A stretch of 64,000 nt of DNA from Strigops habroptila (GCF_004027225.2 NC_044278.2:93798743-93862742), one strand, 5' to 3'; shown: positions 38,601-50,183, counted from the first letter of the stretch. Numbers and translations are program-made. The notes: generated by a model from the letters alone, not told the origin.

Positions 38601-41600
38601 GCAAGAGGCCTTATCTGCCTGCATTCATTCGCTGCTGGGAGCTGCAGATTCTATCAGCAAAAACAAGGTCAGAATCTGTGCTTTGGGTATGATTTCTTTT
38701 TCTCCCCCCTCTGTGTATATCTAAAGCCATGAAGCAGTTGTTCAGAATTCTGCTGAAATCTCAGTGAAACTGTATTGCTCTGCCCCCAGAGACCTGATGG
38801 ATTCGCCAGCTTTTAGTTATGGTTAATGTATTGTAAAACAAAGATAATGATTCATATGCTAGCCTGTCTGAAAAGGTGGAATACAAATCATAGCAATCAT
38901 ATTTACAGGCTGCTTTAACTCATGTGATTGATCAAGTGATACCTAAAGAAAAATTTCTGCTAGAAGTCTCTGCTCCCTATATGTTTTCACAGCCTACTAT
39001 TCTTTTCTCTTTCTCTCTGCCTCCATTGTTTGAATTTTCAAAAATCTTTCAAAGTATTAAATTTATTTGGAAGATTTGTTAAGTATTCTCCACTCAGAAC
39101 TGTCTGTTACCAAAACATTTGGTCCAGTGTGTTGCTCAGAATTCAATGCGGTTTCATTACATCATTGTAACTTTAAGTGTTGCCTGAAGTAGTTGGAGTA
39201 AACCTTTTTTTTCCTGTCACAGTTCCCTTAATACAAATACTGTAGTAATTTGCTAATTCCTAAATTCCTAACAGCCAGGAAGTGAATTTAAGGGGGAAAA
39301 AAAAAAGTCATCTTAGTAGGCTAAAATTGTTGGATTTGTATTAGCAGTAAATATTTAGTGATGAAAAAAGTTTTAGTTGCTTTTAGAAATGAAGAGCTGA
39401 TTTGAAGTATTCCTTTTGAGTGTCCTTTGAAAAATGTCTGTTAAATGTAGTATCTTTAAAAAGAAATTCAAACCACGTTTTCTTCTAGCCTGAGCAAATA
39501 ACTGTTTCATATGTATTTGATTCAGAGTTCTATAGTAATTATCCATTCCAGCACGGTATATTGGCTCAGCATTGACCTAAAGTATTGCAGAGAATGAAAC
39601 TCATCCTGCAGTGAACCCTAGATAGGTTGGCCCAGGACTAGGGTCTGTACCACTTGGTTCTTCATGCATCTTCATTTAAAATTATCTGGTGAAATCATGC
39701 ATGTAAGACTAAAAAAATCCCGAACTTAAGAAGGCCTCGCATCTCTTATTTTTAATAAACAGTTCTAGTTGTTCAAACTGCAGATTTAAATCTAATTTCT
39801 TCTTTACTGTTCTGTATAACGTTATATCAAAAGCAGTTGTCTTCCAGCTTGCGAAAGCAACTTTGAAATCTTGAGTCCTCCTCATTTACCTCAATGAGCC
39901 ATGAACTTCAAAGGTTAAAAGCAGCATGCAGTATAAAGCACATAGCTGAAATAACAAGCAGTGCAAAACCCCTTGTCTCAGTGGTGTGAACTTGGCCTTG
40001 TTTTATTCTTTGTATCTTTGCTGTACTGTTTAGAAATTAACTAAGCTTTGTGTTTAATGGCATGAGAAAAATGCCTTGTAAGACCTTTGCACAAGAGCAC
40101 AGTTAATCAAGGTTATTACAGAAACTGTTTAGCTTTTTTTTTTTTTTAACCATCATAATGATTAAAAAAAAATTTAGAACCTCATGTTTTTTGACTATAA
40201 ATTATATGAATTACTTGAAATAATTCCTGGCTCTTATGAAGAGTAGGTTTGTAGCTTTCAAATAATGGATACCTGTATTTAATGTGGACATTTAGTACTA
40301 TATAATCTCTGTAATCTAATTCTTCTAAGAAATGTAAATAAAGTCTGCTTCTGTAGAGCAATGTGTTAGAAACAGGCAAAGGTGGGATTTGTTGATCCCA
40401 GGGTGTAGTTAATGGCACTACAGGCTAATGGAAAAAGCTTGTTAGTAAGATTATTAGTATTAATTTTGTTATAGGAAGTAACTAATAAAAGTGGAGGCAT
40501 TGAAATTATGCTCTTCACTTAATTGTTTTTGTAATGCATGTTCTTTCTCTTGTGCTGTAGACCCAGGTTGACGGACAGCTTTTCTTAATAAAACATCTTT
40601 TGATTCTTCGTGAACAAATTGCTCCTTTCCACACTGATTTCACCATTAAGGAAATTTCCCTGGACCTTAAGAAAACTAGAGGTACTAAACAGTTGCTGGC
40701 TACAGAATGGGATAGGATTGTCCTCCCTGAATGTGCCAGCAAAAGTTCTGGGTTTATTTTATGTTCACTTGCAATGATCTGTATGCTTGTTCTAATATCT
40801 TGCTTTGTTCTTAGCTTCTCTGAAAAAAACAGAACCATTCTTCTATTCAGGGTGATTCAGGATGTGTCTAACAAGTGCTTTATTTTTGTATGAAATGCAT
40901 TTGCTTTTTGCTGCTGACCTAACTTATCTATCCAGTCTTTTTTAAGAAGAGCTAAGTAATGTACATTTCTGCTGCACAAAGATGTCTTTCCCCTTTTCTG
41001 ACACTTTAAAGGAATATCTTTATCACTGTTTAGACCTTACTGTGAGCTTTTGTTTTGGAAAGGATTTGTTATGTTGCAAGTTCAATAAACAGCACTGATG
41101 GATAGTTTTATGTAGCAACCGTGTCTGTTGTATGAAGGGAAAATAGAGTAGTGGCCATGGTCATGATTTTTAAATTGTACTATGGTTCCTTTGTGAAATG
41201 CAGGAAAACCCTCTCAGTACAAAAGTGAACTGTCATGCGCTTGTCAAGCTCGTAAAGATATTTGGAAGAATAATTGGAAGCATGTCAAGTTTCTCTTCTT
41301 CTATTCCAGAAGAGAAAGCTGAAGAAATAACTTTCCTTTCCTGCCATCTAATATGCTGCTGTTTTAACTCGGAAGCAAACAATTCTTGCACTAACCATTT
41401 CACATGTTGCATTTGAACATCAATGAAACCTCCTACCTGTTGAGTGGTTTCTAGTTGACTGGAGGTTAAAGGGCAAATACATCCTTTTGGTGTCTTGTCC
41501 TGGCTGACACACAAGTTTGTTCTCCATCTTCATTTAATTGAATAAATTTTTGTGCCAGCCAGTGCTTTGCAGATGGTAGTGGTAAGTAATGGAAAAACAC

Positions 41601-44600
41601 TTTATTTTGGGGGGTGGCGGTGGCGTTGAAAAGATGTACATTGTGTTTAATTCTTAATGTAGTGTAGCACAGGCCAGTAGGGCTTTTATATTTGGGTTGA
41701 ATTGTATAAGTAATGTATAAGTAATGTATAAGTAATAACATGACTAATAGGAGTTTTACTGTGCCCTAGCCAAGCTTTCTGCCCATAGATTTAATTTGGG
41801 ATTTATAGACAAAGGGACACTGCTTAATGTAAAAGTAGTATAATGCTAAGGTTCATGTAAGTGAAGTATATAGTGAAGTGACTTTTACACTGACTAGCTC
41901 ATAGGCTTCTAATCAGAACTTAGACTCTTTGTGGAATCAGTGAAGTTTCTGGGAAATAACTGAGAACAAAATGAATCTTTTCCTGCAATCTTCTTTAACT
42001 GCATAGGAGTACAGATTCTTAGTTCAGTACAAAACGTACATGTCCACATGTCTGGTATTCCCTCTTTGTATAATACCTTCAACAGCATTTCTTTAACTCT
42101 TGTCTCGTTTCCCTCACATTGTTTTATATAGCAAGGGGTGTGCAGAATTGCTTTTGAAATGAATAATAAAAAAACCCAAACCAGATTGATGTGTAGGATG
42201 ATAAATGAACGTCATTAAGCAGTAACCTATACTGAAACGATATTGATGATTTTATTTGTTTCCAGTTTGGTTAGATTTCAGGTTGACAACATCCTGTTAA
42301 CACTATAGGAATAATGTCTGTATCTTGTGCTAATTGCAGACATTGTTGCTTTTCCTTCTTGGGACTTCTGTAAAGACCACAAAACATGAGTGTGTATCAA
42401 CCCTGATGTTTTCTTGTTTAGTCCTAACTAAAATAATTAGGCACAAAGGAAAAGAGTGCCAGTTCTAAGTTACTTTATGCAACTGTACTTTGTTGTCTCA
42501 GGCAACCTGGGCCAAATTCTACATATCGTTCATAAATGCTTACCTACACAGCTTATGTAAAAGTCTTTCACTTGTGGATATAATTAGAAAGGGAGTAAAG
42601 CTCACACAATTTGCATGCTGATAGCACCATAGCTAGTATCAGTCAGTTGTTAGGTTCATGTAATGTATTTATCTGGTTTGACTGTGCAACTGTCAGATTG
42701 AGGTTTACCATAGCTGCAACGAAAAACTAGTGGATTGAGCTTTGTGTGCTTCTGTGCATGTGCGCTTGTGCATCCACACCTAGCTATAGTGCAGTCATCA
42801 GTGTTATAGTCCTCATCATGCTAGGCCATTTTTTATGCATAAATGAGTGATTACAGCTTTTAATTCCTGGAACTGAATCCCATTGACTTACAGTGTGAGT
42901 GACTTTCTGATTCACAGATGCAGCATTTAAAATCCTGAACCCTAAGACAGTTTCAAGATTTTTTAGGCTAAACAGCAACAACGCCTTGATACAGTTCTTA
43001 CTGGAGGTAATATGGAGTCTTACTGCATTAAGAAAATTGGGTCATTTAAGCGGGTGGTGATCTCTGGCAAATAAGAAGGAGAGAATTGTTGTCTTCTGTT
43101 AAAGGGTACTCCAGAAATCAGAGAACATTATATCGACTCTAAGAAAGATGTAGATCGTCATCTGAAATCAGCTTGTGAGCAGTTTATTCAGCAGCAAACC
43201 AAGCAGTTTATAGAACAGCTGGAGGAGTTCATGACAAAGGTACAAACATGTTGTATGTTCATTAACCTAACTGAAATACTGGTAGGACAAGGGAATTAGT
43301 ATTAAATTGGGTAGAGGAGAAGCTGCTAGTTCTGATTAGCTGAAGATGCTGGCATTTCCTGTTATATGGTCATGTTTCCTTTTAAGTTCCAACAGTAATT
43401 TTCTAGGCATCTTTGAGATTAATGGATTAAAGGAACATGACATAGTTTGTTTTTAAAAGCATCCCTTATGCTCTTTGGTCAAGAAGCTTTAATGTTTCAT
43501 TGAGTTGAAACAGTTGGCAGGAGCTTTTCTGTTTTCAGAAAAACTCCTGCCTTGACTGAATGTGTAAGCCTTAAAAAACAAAAAATCTTGGGTCGTGAGG
43601 GTTTTTGAGGGAGGCCTTAAGAGTATGGCTGTGAAATGTGTTTAAATGTTCTGTTCTCAGCATATTTTACACCAGTGTGGTGCTTGCTGACCAGGACTCT
43701 CCTCCCAAGTCCTGTTTGCGACACAAGTTCCTGATAAAAGTTGGTCAGAAAGACTAGGCACCCTAGGGAATAGGAACAAAAAGAAGCCTCGCTACAATAC
43801 ACTTCTTTCTAGAACGTGCTCTAGAGCCAGGGATTTCTAGGCATCCTGAGAGAACCACGCAGTAGGATCTATTCTGGAAAATGGAAAGTGTGATGTGGAT
43901 CCTTATGTACTGTAAATAAGTGGCATGACATCTCGGAAACTGGGGCTACAGTGTTGCATGGACATCACAAATATACCAGCTGCTGTTTTTTGAGAATTTA
44001 GAAGATTACAGCACTAAATTTACTGATGCCTGTCATGTTGGGGTGAGGGGTCAGTGGCATGCGTAAAATATAGATGGGTAACTGGTGAGATTGATAGATT
44101 GTTCAAGTGATTCAATGATTCATTGGGAATATAGGGCATTTGACTGACCTGCTTAAGTATAAATCTCATTTGAGGTTTTGTATCCCTAGGTGCCTAATCA
44201 TCTTTGTAAATTTAATCCTTTTTTGAATTTCACTTTCAAGAGGTGATCGTGGTTGTAATGTTGGATTGCATTTCTGTCAAGCTGCTTCCCCTGTGTGTTG
44301 TTAAGTCAGAGCGTAGAAGTGAGAGAGCAGGGAATACTGCAGTAGAGACTTGTGCAATTGTTACTTCGTCACTTTGTTGTGGATTCAACTGTAAGAAACT
44401 CATTTTGTTGATTGTACTTGTTTTAGGTAGCTGCTTTAAAAACAACAGCCACTCAAGGAGGTCCCAGGTACAGCCTTTCACAGCAACCTTGGGCGCAACC
44501 AGGTACTTTCTTTGTTCTCATTTACTACTTTGAAACTTCTTCTCAAAACTTCTCATCAAATGGAGAAAAAGACCCTTTTCCATTCACCATTTTTGGTAGA

Positions 44601-47600
44601 GCAATATAAGGTGCATTATGTGGGGCCTGAGTATTTCAGAATGTCATGAGTCTGTGTGCCTGACTTCTAAACCACAGGAATCTGGAAAGCTGGCCAGATT
44701 AACTTGGACTGTGAGACTGTGATTGATTTGGAAAAATTCCAAGTACCTAAAAACTGTCTATCTTTTTTCTTGAAAATCCCAGCTTCCATTTTTACATGTG
44801 TGCTAGTTTAAATGTCTTAAGATATCTCTAAATCAAAACCTGACAAACTTCAGAATAGGTATTTAATTGGTGCACTAGAGGAATGACTTGACTATTTCTC
44901 AAGCTGTGATTGTTCTTGCATGGAAACAGCATTTCCGCAACTGCATACGGAATGTGCTTAAGGAATTATTTGATTACATTAGGATAAAGCTTTTGCTTTT
45001 GTATGAAAAAAATGAGTCTGCATTGAAGCTTTTATTGTCTGTACATTTGGTACATTTTTCAGTTTTCCTGTCACTGAAAAAATGGAATCCAGCTTTGTTT
45101 CCCCTTTCTTAAGAATTCAAACGTGATTGCTTCGTAGGAACACTTGGAGTAGTTCAGATGTTACTGGGTTGTTTTGCTCTTCACATTACAAAGTTGTGCT
45201 TCTGGGTGATGCTGAGAAATCTGATTATTCCAATTCATACATTGGAACCTTCTGTTGCCTCATATTCGTAAAATGCAAAGCCAGCCATGTTCATTCATAA
45301 TTCAGTGCTGCTCCCTGGGTCAGACACTCTCAAGGGCTAACTTGAGCTTCTACTTAACATCCCCTGCTTCTTCAGGAGTATTTTTAATGTTCATTTGAAG
45401 ATAATTATGTGTGTAGAGGCATATTTAAGCAGCTTCTGCTGTTTTTTGGAGTCATTTGTCTGGGAAGCAGGAGTAGACAGAAAATTAGATACAGTAGAAA
45501 TTGAGGAAAAACCGCACCATAATATATTAATTTTGATAGTTTAAAGCTACAAAATGTACTTCCCCCCTGCCTTTTAAACAAAGATCTTGTAAAATCGTTA
45601 AAATACCTATCAATAAATAAAGAAGGTCTTGTCTGAGAGAAGATTTCTGTCTGGTTGATTCAAAATCCAGATGTTTGCACAGCCTTTCTTCATACAGACG
45701 TGGCCTGTGGTCAATAAGGAGAATTTGTGATATGCTGTTCTCTTTGCTAGCACTGTTTATTTCCCAGGCAAGTTTTCTAGGGGTGAGCCTACGCAGAACT
45801 TTGTTGCTGTTGGAAGGCTGTGGCTTCAGGAACCTCAGGAGGATGTGGTAGCTTGCAAAAATGGGTTGGATGCATTTTCTGCAGGGAAAGAGAGGCTGAT
45901 GTCTTTGGTAGGTCTCAAAAGAAAAGCCCTGCCTGGCATGTTGTGGTTGTATGGTAGTTTGATGCTGCACAGCCCAGTCACCCCCTCTCTCCCTTTCACT
46001 CAAACCTTATGGTTATGATCAGCCCCAGTGAAATGGAGGTGATACTCTGGAGTGTAGCTTTCAACTTGCGGAATGCCATTTCAGCCTATTAAGCATATTT
46101 TCTTTTGCTTTCAGCAAAGATCAACGATGTGGTCTCTTCCACTTACAAGACAATAAAAACAAAGCTGCCATCAACATTACGAAGCATGTCATTATATTTG
46201 TCCAATAAAGATACAGAATTAATTTTGTTTAAGCCAGTTAAGGTGAGTATTGCTAGATGTACTTCAGCATGATTTCCTGTAGGTGATGTGCCTTCATTTA
46301 AAGACTTTAAACACATTTTGTGGGACCATTCACCTTATATTTTTGTGTGTATGGTTATACATATATATATATCTCTCTCTCATATCTATATAAATGTGTG
46401 TATGCATATATTTATAAGTCTATATATATGCAGGTGCACATACATACACATATTTGTAGAGTTATTCTAGGCTACCAGTCCAGCCAGTGACAAATACCAT
46501 ATACATGTAATAATGAACAGACTATTACAGGCACTGTAGTGTCCCTGATCTGAGAAGCCTGTTGAAAAGACACATGACGAAAAAACAAGTTCTATAACGA
46601 TATGTTTAGCTTAAAAAACACCAAACAAAACAAAGTTTGTCCTGCTCTCTATTCTACTCAGTCTGCATAACACACATGTTACCAGGAAGTAACTGGTTCT
46701 TTTCATTCTGTGTATCTTCCACGGGGCACCATAAGAGCTGCTATAAGGAAAATTAACTCTGTCCCAGCCAAATCCAGTACAGCTTGGTCAGTTATGCATG
46801 GGGGGAAGCACTGAAGGCAGAGAGAATGATGCAGATTTATGACTGTAAACCCACCTGAAAGAACCAAGCTTGAGTTTTAAGTTGCCGGGTTAAGTGTGTA
46901 GAATTCAGGGTTTCCAGCTTAGCATGTCCTAGCTGAAGTTTTTGTCTTGCAGCCAACATGTATTCTTTGTGGCTGTTTTGGGGCTTGTTTTAGAAGAAAA
47001 GCTCTGAAAGCTTGACCACTTCACCCTACCTGGTCATTTTAGTAGGTATTCCATGTACACTGTGCTTATTCTGGTTCATGTTTGAGATGGTTTTTTAATA
47101 CTGAGTTTTTTCTTCTTCCCTTGGAAAGAATAACATTCAGCAAATGTTCCAGAAACTCCATACTTTGTTAAGGGAAGAATTTAGTAATGAAGATCTCCAG
47201 ATCATAGCTTGCCCTTCAATGGAACAGGTATATATTGAAGCTCCGTGTTTTATCCGTTGCCTTTTCATGTGACTGGCTCTGACTTTTTTAAGCATTCATT
47301 TTATCATTTTTAGTATTTCCCGTGTTCAGAATCTTTATTTATTGTTCCCCTTAATCCTGGATGATTAAACACAGGGCTTTATCTTAACTCTAGGCTTTCA
47401 ACTAAAAGGGGGTTTTGTTTGGGTTATTTTAATGAATATCCAATTGAGTTTTTAAACTGAAGGTGGTGATTGATGTTGCTGGGGATTGAGTTGTACAATG
47501 AGTCTTGCCATTTCTGGGTATTGTCTTTTTGGAGAGATAGGAAAGCTAGTGAATAGGCTTTAAAACAGCCTGTGCGTGTGAAGGCAGCCTGGCTTTTGAC

Positions 47601-48224
47601 AAATACAAAAAGCAGCAACTTTTACATTTGGGAAGCATGAGGAAGAATTACAAGGGTTTATTTGAAGTAAATTGCATTGGGAAAATGTGCAGATGTTTAT
47701 AGAAGTGTAACCCTACATGATAAGGTTTTTAGTCTCAGAGATGATTGGGGTTAAGAATTCTTTGTATTAGGATGCTCTGACAGAAACCAAGTAGGTTTTT
47801 AAAAATCTCGCTTTGACCTTGGTGGTCCAGGGAATGTGACTAGAATCGTGATCATCCCAGGATGGCAATATTTAAACAGAAAATCAGGTTTACGGATTAG
47901 AGGACATAGCTGGTGTGCATATTTTTTGGAACCGCTTGACAAGGCATGAAGTCATCTTAGCAACTTTGACACAGTAGGTTCTCACTGCTGAAATAACCAG
48001 TCAGCATGGTCAACAATTGTGTTTTAAAAAGCATTTGACTGTCAGTTTAGGCCAGTTGTTTTGTAGCTGTCTTCTCCTGATACGCCCAAGTCTCTATGTG
48101 CTTCCTAGGAATCCTGTTTAAGGGTTAAAACATAAGACATCAATTCTGAAACTTAGCTGCTCTGTCTAATAGAGCTTTTCCTTTTGTCTTTCAGGTGAAC
48201 TTACTCTTATCAATGTCCAAGTAG
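17272..48224 (+). CDS. COG3: COG3, conserved oligomeric Golgi complex subunit 3
   Basis: Twenty-three exons join into an uninterrupted 824-aa frame; human COG3 is 828 aa with 23 exons as I recall. Exons are listed separately. COG3 (Sec34 in yeast) belongs to lobe A (COG1-4) of the COG tethering complex. The complex captures retrograde vesicles at Golgi cisternae and keeps glycosyltransferases in place. The N-terminal part is variable and Pro/Ala-rich to about residue 30. The Sec34-type helical region follows, including '[19 protein letters not shown]' near 127-150. The C-terminal half has the helical-bundle character of CATCHR tethers. The ATG sits in a CpG island with context 'ccagcATGg' and precedes the conserved '[18 protein letters not shown]'. 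No frameshift, internal stop or missing exon was found. All splice sites are GT-AG. Confidence 0.98.
17830..18040 (-). repeat. CR1 LINE fragment, antisense, COG3 intron 1
   Basis: Starts 'catagaatcacagagtggtt' and includes 'ccatgggcagggacacc' and 'agaccaggttgctccaagcc', the reversed CR1 3' end. Confidence 0.92.
18822..19368 (-). repeat. CR1 LINE fragment, antisense, COG3 intron 1
   Basis: Longer internal 3' portion: 'aagccattcccccttgtcct', 'ctccaggctgaacaagccca', 'gaatgcagtactgcagctgg'. It lacks the terminal octamer seen in the neighbouring copy. Confidence 0.9.
19892..20038 (+). CDS. COG3: COG3 exon 2, residues 55-103
   Basis: Encodes '[20 protein letters not shown]' and on to 'ERIETAQQ'. 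The acceptor 'gtgagcag' lacks a strong pyrimidine tract, but frame and homology fix it. Donor 'gtaagt'. Confidence 0.96.
20572..20633 (+). CDS. COG3: COG3 exon 3, residues 104-124
   Basis: A 62-nt exon encoding '[20 protein letters not shown]'. Acceptor 'ctcttctag', donor 'gtacgt'. Confidence 0.96.
22342..22507 (+). CDS. COG3: COG3 exon 4, residues 125-179
   Basis: Encodes the well conserved '[20 protein letters not shown]' region of the Sec34 domain through '[11 protein letters not shown]'. Donor 'gtaatc'. Confidence 0.97.
23208..23250. repeat. AT-rich alternating tract, COG3 intron 4
   Basis: Alternating A/T sequence centred on the palindrome TATACGTATA, just upstream of exon 5. Confidence 0.7.
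23298..23372 (+). CDS. COG3: COG3 exon 5, residues 180-204
   Basis: Encodes '[20 protein letters not shown]', the helix ending 'ENINT'. Donor 'gtaagt'. Confidence 0.97.
23494..23586 (+). CDS. COG3: COG3 exon 6, residues 205-235
   Basis: Encodes '[20 protein letters not shown]' and '[11 protein letters not shown]'. It is separated from exon 5 by only about 120 bases. Donor 'gtaagt'. Confidence 0.97.
23864..23989 (+). CDS. COG3: COG3 exon 7, residues 236-277
   Basis: Encodes '[20 protein letters not shown]' through 'LTSQLMKR', the end of the annotated Sec34 domain. Donor 'gtaaga'. Confidence 0.97.
25904..25980 (-). repeat. CR1 LINE 3' fragment, antisense, COG3 intron 7
   Basis: Begins 'aatcataggatcatagaatg' and stops after 'ccccctgccatggg'. 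Only about 75 bases remain. Confidence 0.9.
26134..26214 (+). CDS. COG3: COG3 exon 8, residues 278-304
   Basis: Encodes '[20 protein letters not shown]' and 'AAAPKVR'. Donor 'gtaagt'. Confidence 0.97.
26415..26458 (+). CDS. COG3: COG3 exon 9, 44-nt small exon
   Basis: Encodes '[14 protein letters not shown]'. Acceptor 'attgagtag', donor 'gtgagt'. The frame across exons 8-10 requires it; skipping it would shift the frame. Confidence 0.94.
26664..26790 (+). CDS. COG3: COG3 exon 10, residues 319-361
   Basis: Encodes '[20 protein letters not shown]' through 'NNRDHCAL'. Donor 'gtacgt'. Confidence 0.97.
27302..27393 (+). CDS. COG3: COG3 exon 11, residues 362-392
   Basis: Encodes '[20 protein letters not shown]' and '[10 protein letters not shown]'. 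Donor 'gtaggt'. Confidence 0.97.
29868..30007 (+). CDS. COG3: COG3 exon 12, residues 392-438
   Basis: Encodes '[20 protein letters not shown]' through 'LEDHVQNN'. Acceptor 'cttcatag', donor 'gtaact'. Confidence 0.97.
31258..31418 (+). CDS. COG3: COG3 exon 13, residues 439-492
   Basis: Encodes '[20 protein letters not shown]' and '[20 protein letters not shown]', almost unchanged across vertebrates. Donor 'gtatag'. Confidence 0.97.
33811..33916 (+). CDS. COG3: COG3 exon 14, residues 493-528
   Basis: Encodes '[20 protein letters not shown]' then a more variable acidic/serine stretch, probably a loop. Donor 'gtatga'. Confidence 0.96.
35491..35960 (-). repeat. CR1 LINE fragment, antisense, divergent subfamily, COG3 intron 14
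   Basis: Begins 'tcataggatcatagaatacc' but continues with 'ccaagcaccctgtccagcca' and 'cccctcatcttttccatgtg', which mark a different CR1 subfamily from the other copies here. Confidence 0.85.
36372..36773 (+). repeat. CR1 LINE fragment, sense, COG3 intron 14
   Basis: Runs from 'gttcagcctggagaaggctc' through 'gtgttcaaggccaggttgga' to the terminal 'tatgattctatga'. It is complete at its 3' end and lies just before exon 15. Confidence 0.93.
36838..36962 (+). CDS. COG3: COG3 exon 15, residues 528-569
   Basis: Encodes '[20 protein letters not shown]' and '[11 protein letters not shown]'. Its acceptor lies only about 65 bases after a sense CR1. Donor 'gtatgc'. Confidence 0.97.
38578..38667 (+). CDS. 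COG3: COG3 exon 16, residues 570-599
   Basis: Encodes '[20 protein letters not shown]' and '[10 protein letters not shown]'. Acceptor 'ctttcctgcag', donor 'gtcaga'. Confidence 0.97.
40561..40681 (+). CDS. COG3: COG3 exon 17, residues 600-640
   Basis: Encodes '[20 protein letters not shown]' through '[10 protein letters not shown]'. The donor 'gtacta' is weak. Read-through stays open to a stop at about 40893 and is followed by an AATAAA near 41084, so a truncated alternative end is conceivable. Confidence 0.96.
41704..41736. repeat. Tandem repeat, 11-bp unit, three exact copies
   Basis: GTATAAGTAAT is repeated three times without a mismatch in COG3 intron 17. Confidence 0.9.
42918..43006 (+). 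CDS. COG3: COG3 exon 18, residues 640-669
   Basis: Encodes '[20 protein letters not shown]' and 'NALIQFLLE'. Acceptor 'tgattcacag', donor 'gtaata'. Confidence 0.96.
43105..43239 (+). CDS. COG3: COG3 exon 19, residues 670-714
   Basis: Encodes '[20 protein letters not shown]' through 'EQLEEFMTK'. The acceptor 'tgttaaag' has an A rather than C before AG. The intron from exon 18 is only 98 nt. Confidence 0.97.
44427..44502 (+). CDS. COG3: COG3 exon 20, residues 715-740
   Basis: Encodes '[20 protein letters not shown]' and 'PWAQP'. Acceptor 'gttttag', donor 'gtactt'. Confidence 0.97.
46115..46242 (+). CDS. COG3: COG3 exon 21, residues 740-782
   Basis: Encodes '[20 protein letters not shown]' through 'ELILFKPVK'. 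Acceptor 'ttttgctttcag', donor 'gtgagt'. Confidence 0.97.
46355..46455. repeat. AT/CT/GT microsatellite region, COG3 intron 21
   Basis: A mix of (AT)n, (CT)n and TATA/CATA-rich stretches; compound and impure. Confidence 0.8.
47129..47227 (+). CDS. COG3: COG3 exon 22, residues 783-815
   Basis: Encodes '[20 protein letters not shown]' and '[13 protein letters not shown]'. Acceptor 'ttggaaag', donor 'gtatat'. Confidence 0.97.
48195..48224 (+). CDS. COG3: COG3 terminal coding exon 23, residues 816-824
   Basis: Nine codons, VNLLLSMSK, then TAG. Acceptor 'tctttcag'. This is the expected vertebrate COG3 C-terminus. Confidence 0.96.
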   Translation: MNLLLSMSK

Positions 48225-50086
48225 CCCAACAGCAGCCCAACAGTGAGGCTGCTTGCAAAAACTTCAGCTGAATGCCAGGCAGTGAAGGGAACGCAAAGAC
48301 ATTTGCTTGAAGTAAACGAAGGATCCCACTGTGCAGTTCAGTCTGCATCAACACTATCCAGGCTGCTTAACCCTGTTTTAGGGAAAAAACCCAGCAAAAC
48401 AAACCAGTTTTATTGATTTGTTAAAGGTTTTCCCGTTCATTGGCTTGAGAAGTTGGGGAGAGAAAACAAAACCAACCCCTCTCTGCTGATGACTCTTATG
48501 AAAGTTCAGTTACTGCCTTATCCACGTATTTTCAAAGTTGAAATCCCATTTTTTTAAATGTAAAAGCCTTTCTTGCTTTCCTTTAGTAATCTGATGTATG
48601 CAGTGAAAAGCTGCACTTTCAAAGACACTGGAAATAAATTGCAGGGAATCAAATTGGAGCAGTAATAGGTATTTGCAAGGCTTGGAGATAAGCACATTGG
48701 TATGACAATTTGACTTAAGCATGCTCTGATTTTCTTTAACTCCCATGAAAATCCTGGTAATCCACCACATGCTTGAACGTAATTCAAAGGTTCTTAGTTG
48801 GGAAAACTTTTATTTCCCACATGTGAAACATTTCTTGAAACACTGGATGTGCTCTTTCTCTTATAATGTTTCGGAGCTGGTAGGTCTGACCTGAAGTTTC
48901 ATACTCTAACCTTCATCATGGAAGGAATCTCAGATCCTTGAGATTTGCAATGGAAAGCTGTGCAATATAACTTCTGTTGGTTCTGAGGGAACTGCATGTT
49001 TTCAGATGCTTTACAGCAAAGCTTAACATGGAGATTCTCAGGTACTTAGTTTTAGGTTAGAGTTGCGGTTTTTTTGCCTTACCCAAGATCAAATGGTGGT
49101 GTCACATAGTTTAAAGTGGGAACTGGGACTGGAACTTCTACAGCCTTTGTGTGCTGGAGGAAATGCTAATAAGAGGGTATGGGGATGCCAGAAATTGAGT
49201 GTGCATGGCTGTCAAATCAGCATTGTGAACGGAAGGTAAGGACTTGGTAACTGGTAAACAATGCACGCTGTTCAATGTGTATCAGTTGGTCATTATATGG
49301 GAAAGCTGAATGCTAAACACTTGGCCATTAATGGAATGAAACACTTCAAGCAGCTTTAGGGTGTCTAGGTGTGTAAGTCTTCATTGTGCTGCACTGCAAA
49401 AGGAAAATATGGTGACTTACATGGCAGACTTTTAACTTTTTATAAAACCTGTTCTCTAGTTTTAAATATGTCAATTTCCATGCACATCGGTGGTGTTTTG
49501 ATTTAGTAATTTTCTTGTTATAAATCACATGGCTGGAGACTAATGTAGGATTTAAACCTACCATGAGAAGTGTTGCAGCAGTGGTGCTGAGGTACATAAA
49601 TGGTACGGATAGAACCTTACATGACTCCTTAAAAATTAACTAAAGGAACTAACAAGGAAGAAAACTTGCCCTTTCTTTTTACTTATGTAGAAATACAGGC
49701 TGTAAAATAATGTCCAGTGTGTTGTAATATATGTATATTTGTTTTTTATAAAGTTTTACAGAAGGACTGCATGGTCACTGTACAGAGTTATGACTGACTT
49801 AATACAGACATTGTACAGGTAGGACATGAAGGGTAACCCATTGCAGTAGTCACTTTTGTGCTTGGGGTCTTTTTCTCTCTTAGAGTACCCAGACAGCTCT
49901 AGGACAGCTGGTTGGAAGATTAGAAGAGCAATCAGTTTATACAGCCTGTTTGCTAAATGAACATTTGTTTAAACATGTACAGTTTCAGATATTTACGTTT
50001 ACAAATAGTGTAAATACTTTCAAAAGATTAATTTAAGATGCTTTATATTATCTGACTAGAAACTTTGCTGTTTTTAATTTTTTTAA

Positions 50087-50092
50087 AATAAA
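50087..50092 (+). promoter_or_regulatory. Poly(A) signal AATAAA, COG3 (first of three)
   Basis: Canonical hexamer in 'ttttaaaataaaaatgttgc', followed by TG-rich sequence. Confidence 0.55.
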
Positions 50093-50177
50093 AATGTTGC
50101 CTCCTATTTTGGTCCAAGAGTAAAGCTATATTCTGTATCCTGAGGCTTGTCTGTCAAGATAACTGTAATACAGAGAC

Positions 50178-50183
50178 AATAAA
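50178..50183 (+). promoter_or_regulatory. Poly(A) signal AATAAA, COG3 (second of three)
   Basis: Canonical hexamer in 'gagacaataaacatcttgta'; a T-rich stretch follows about 45 bases on. Confidence 0.6.
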
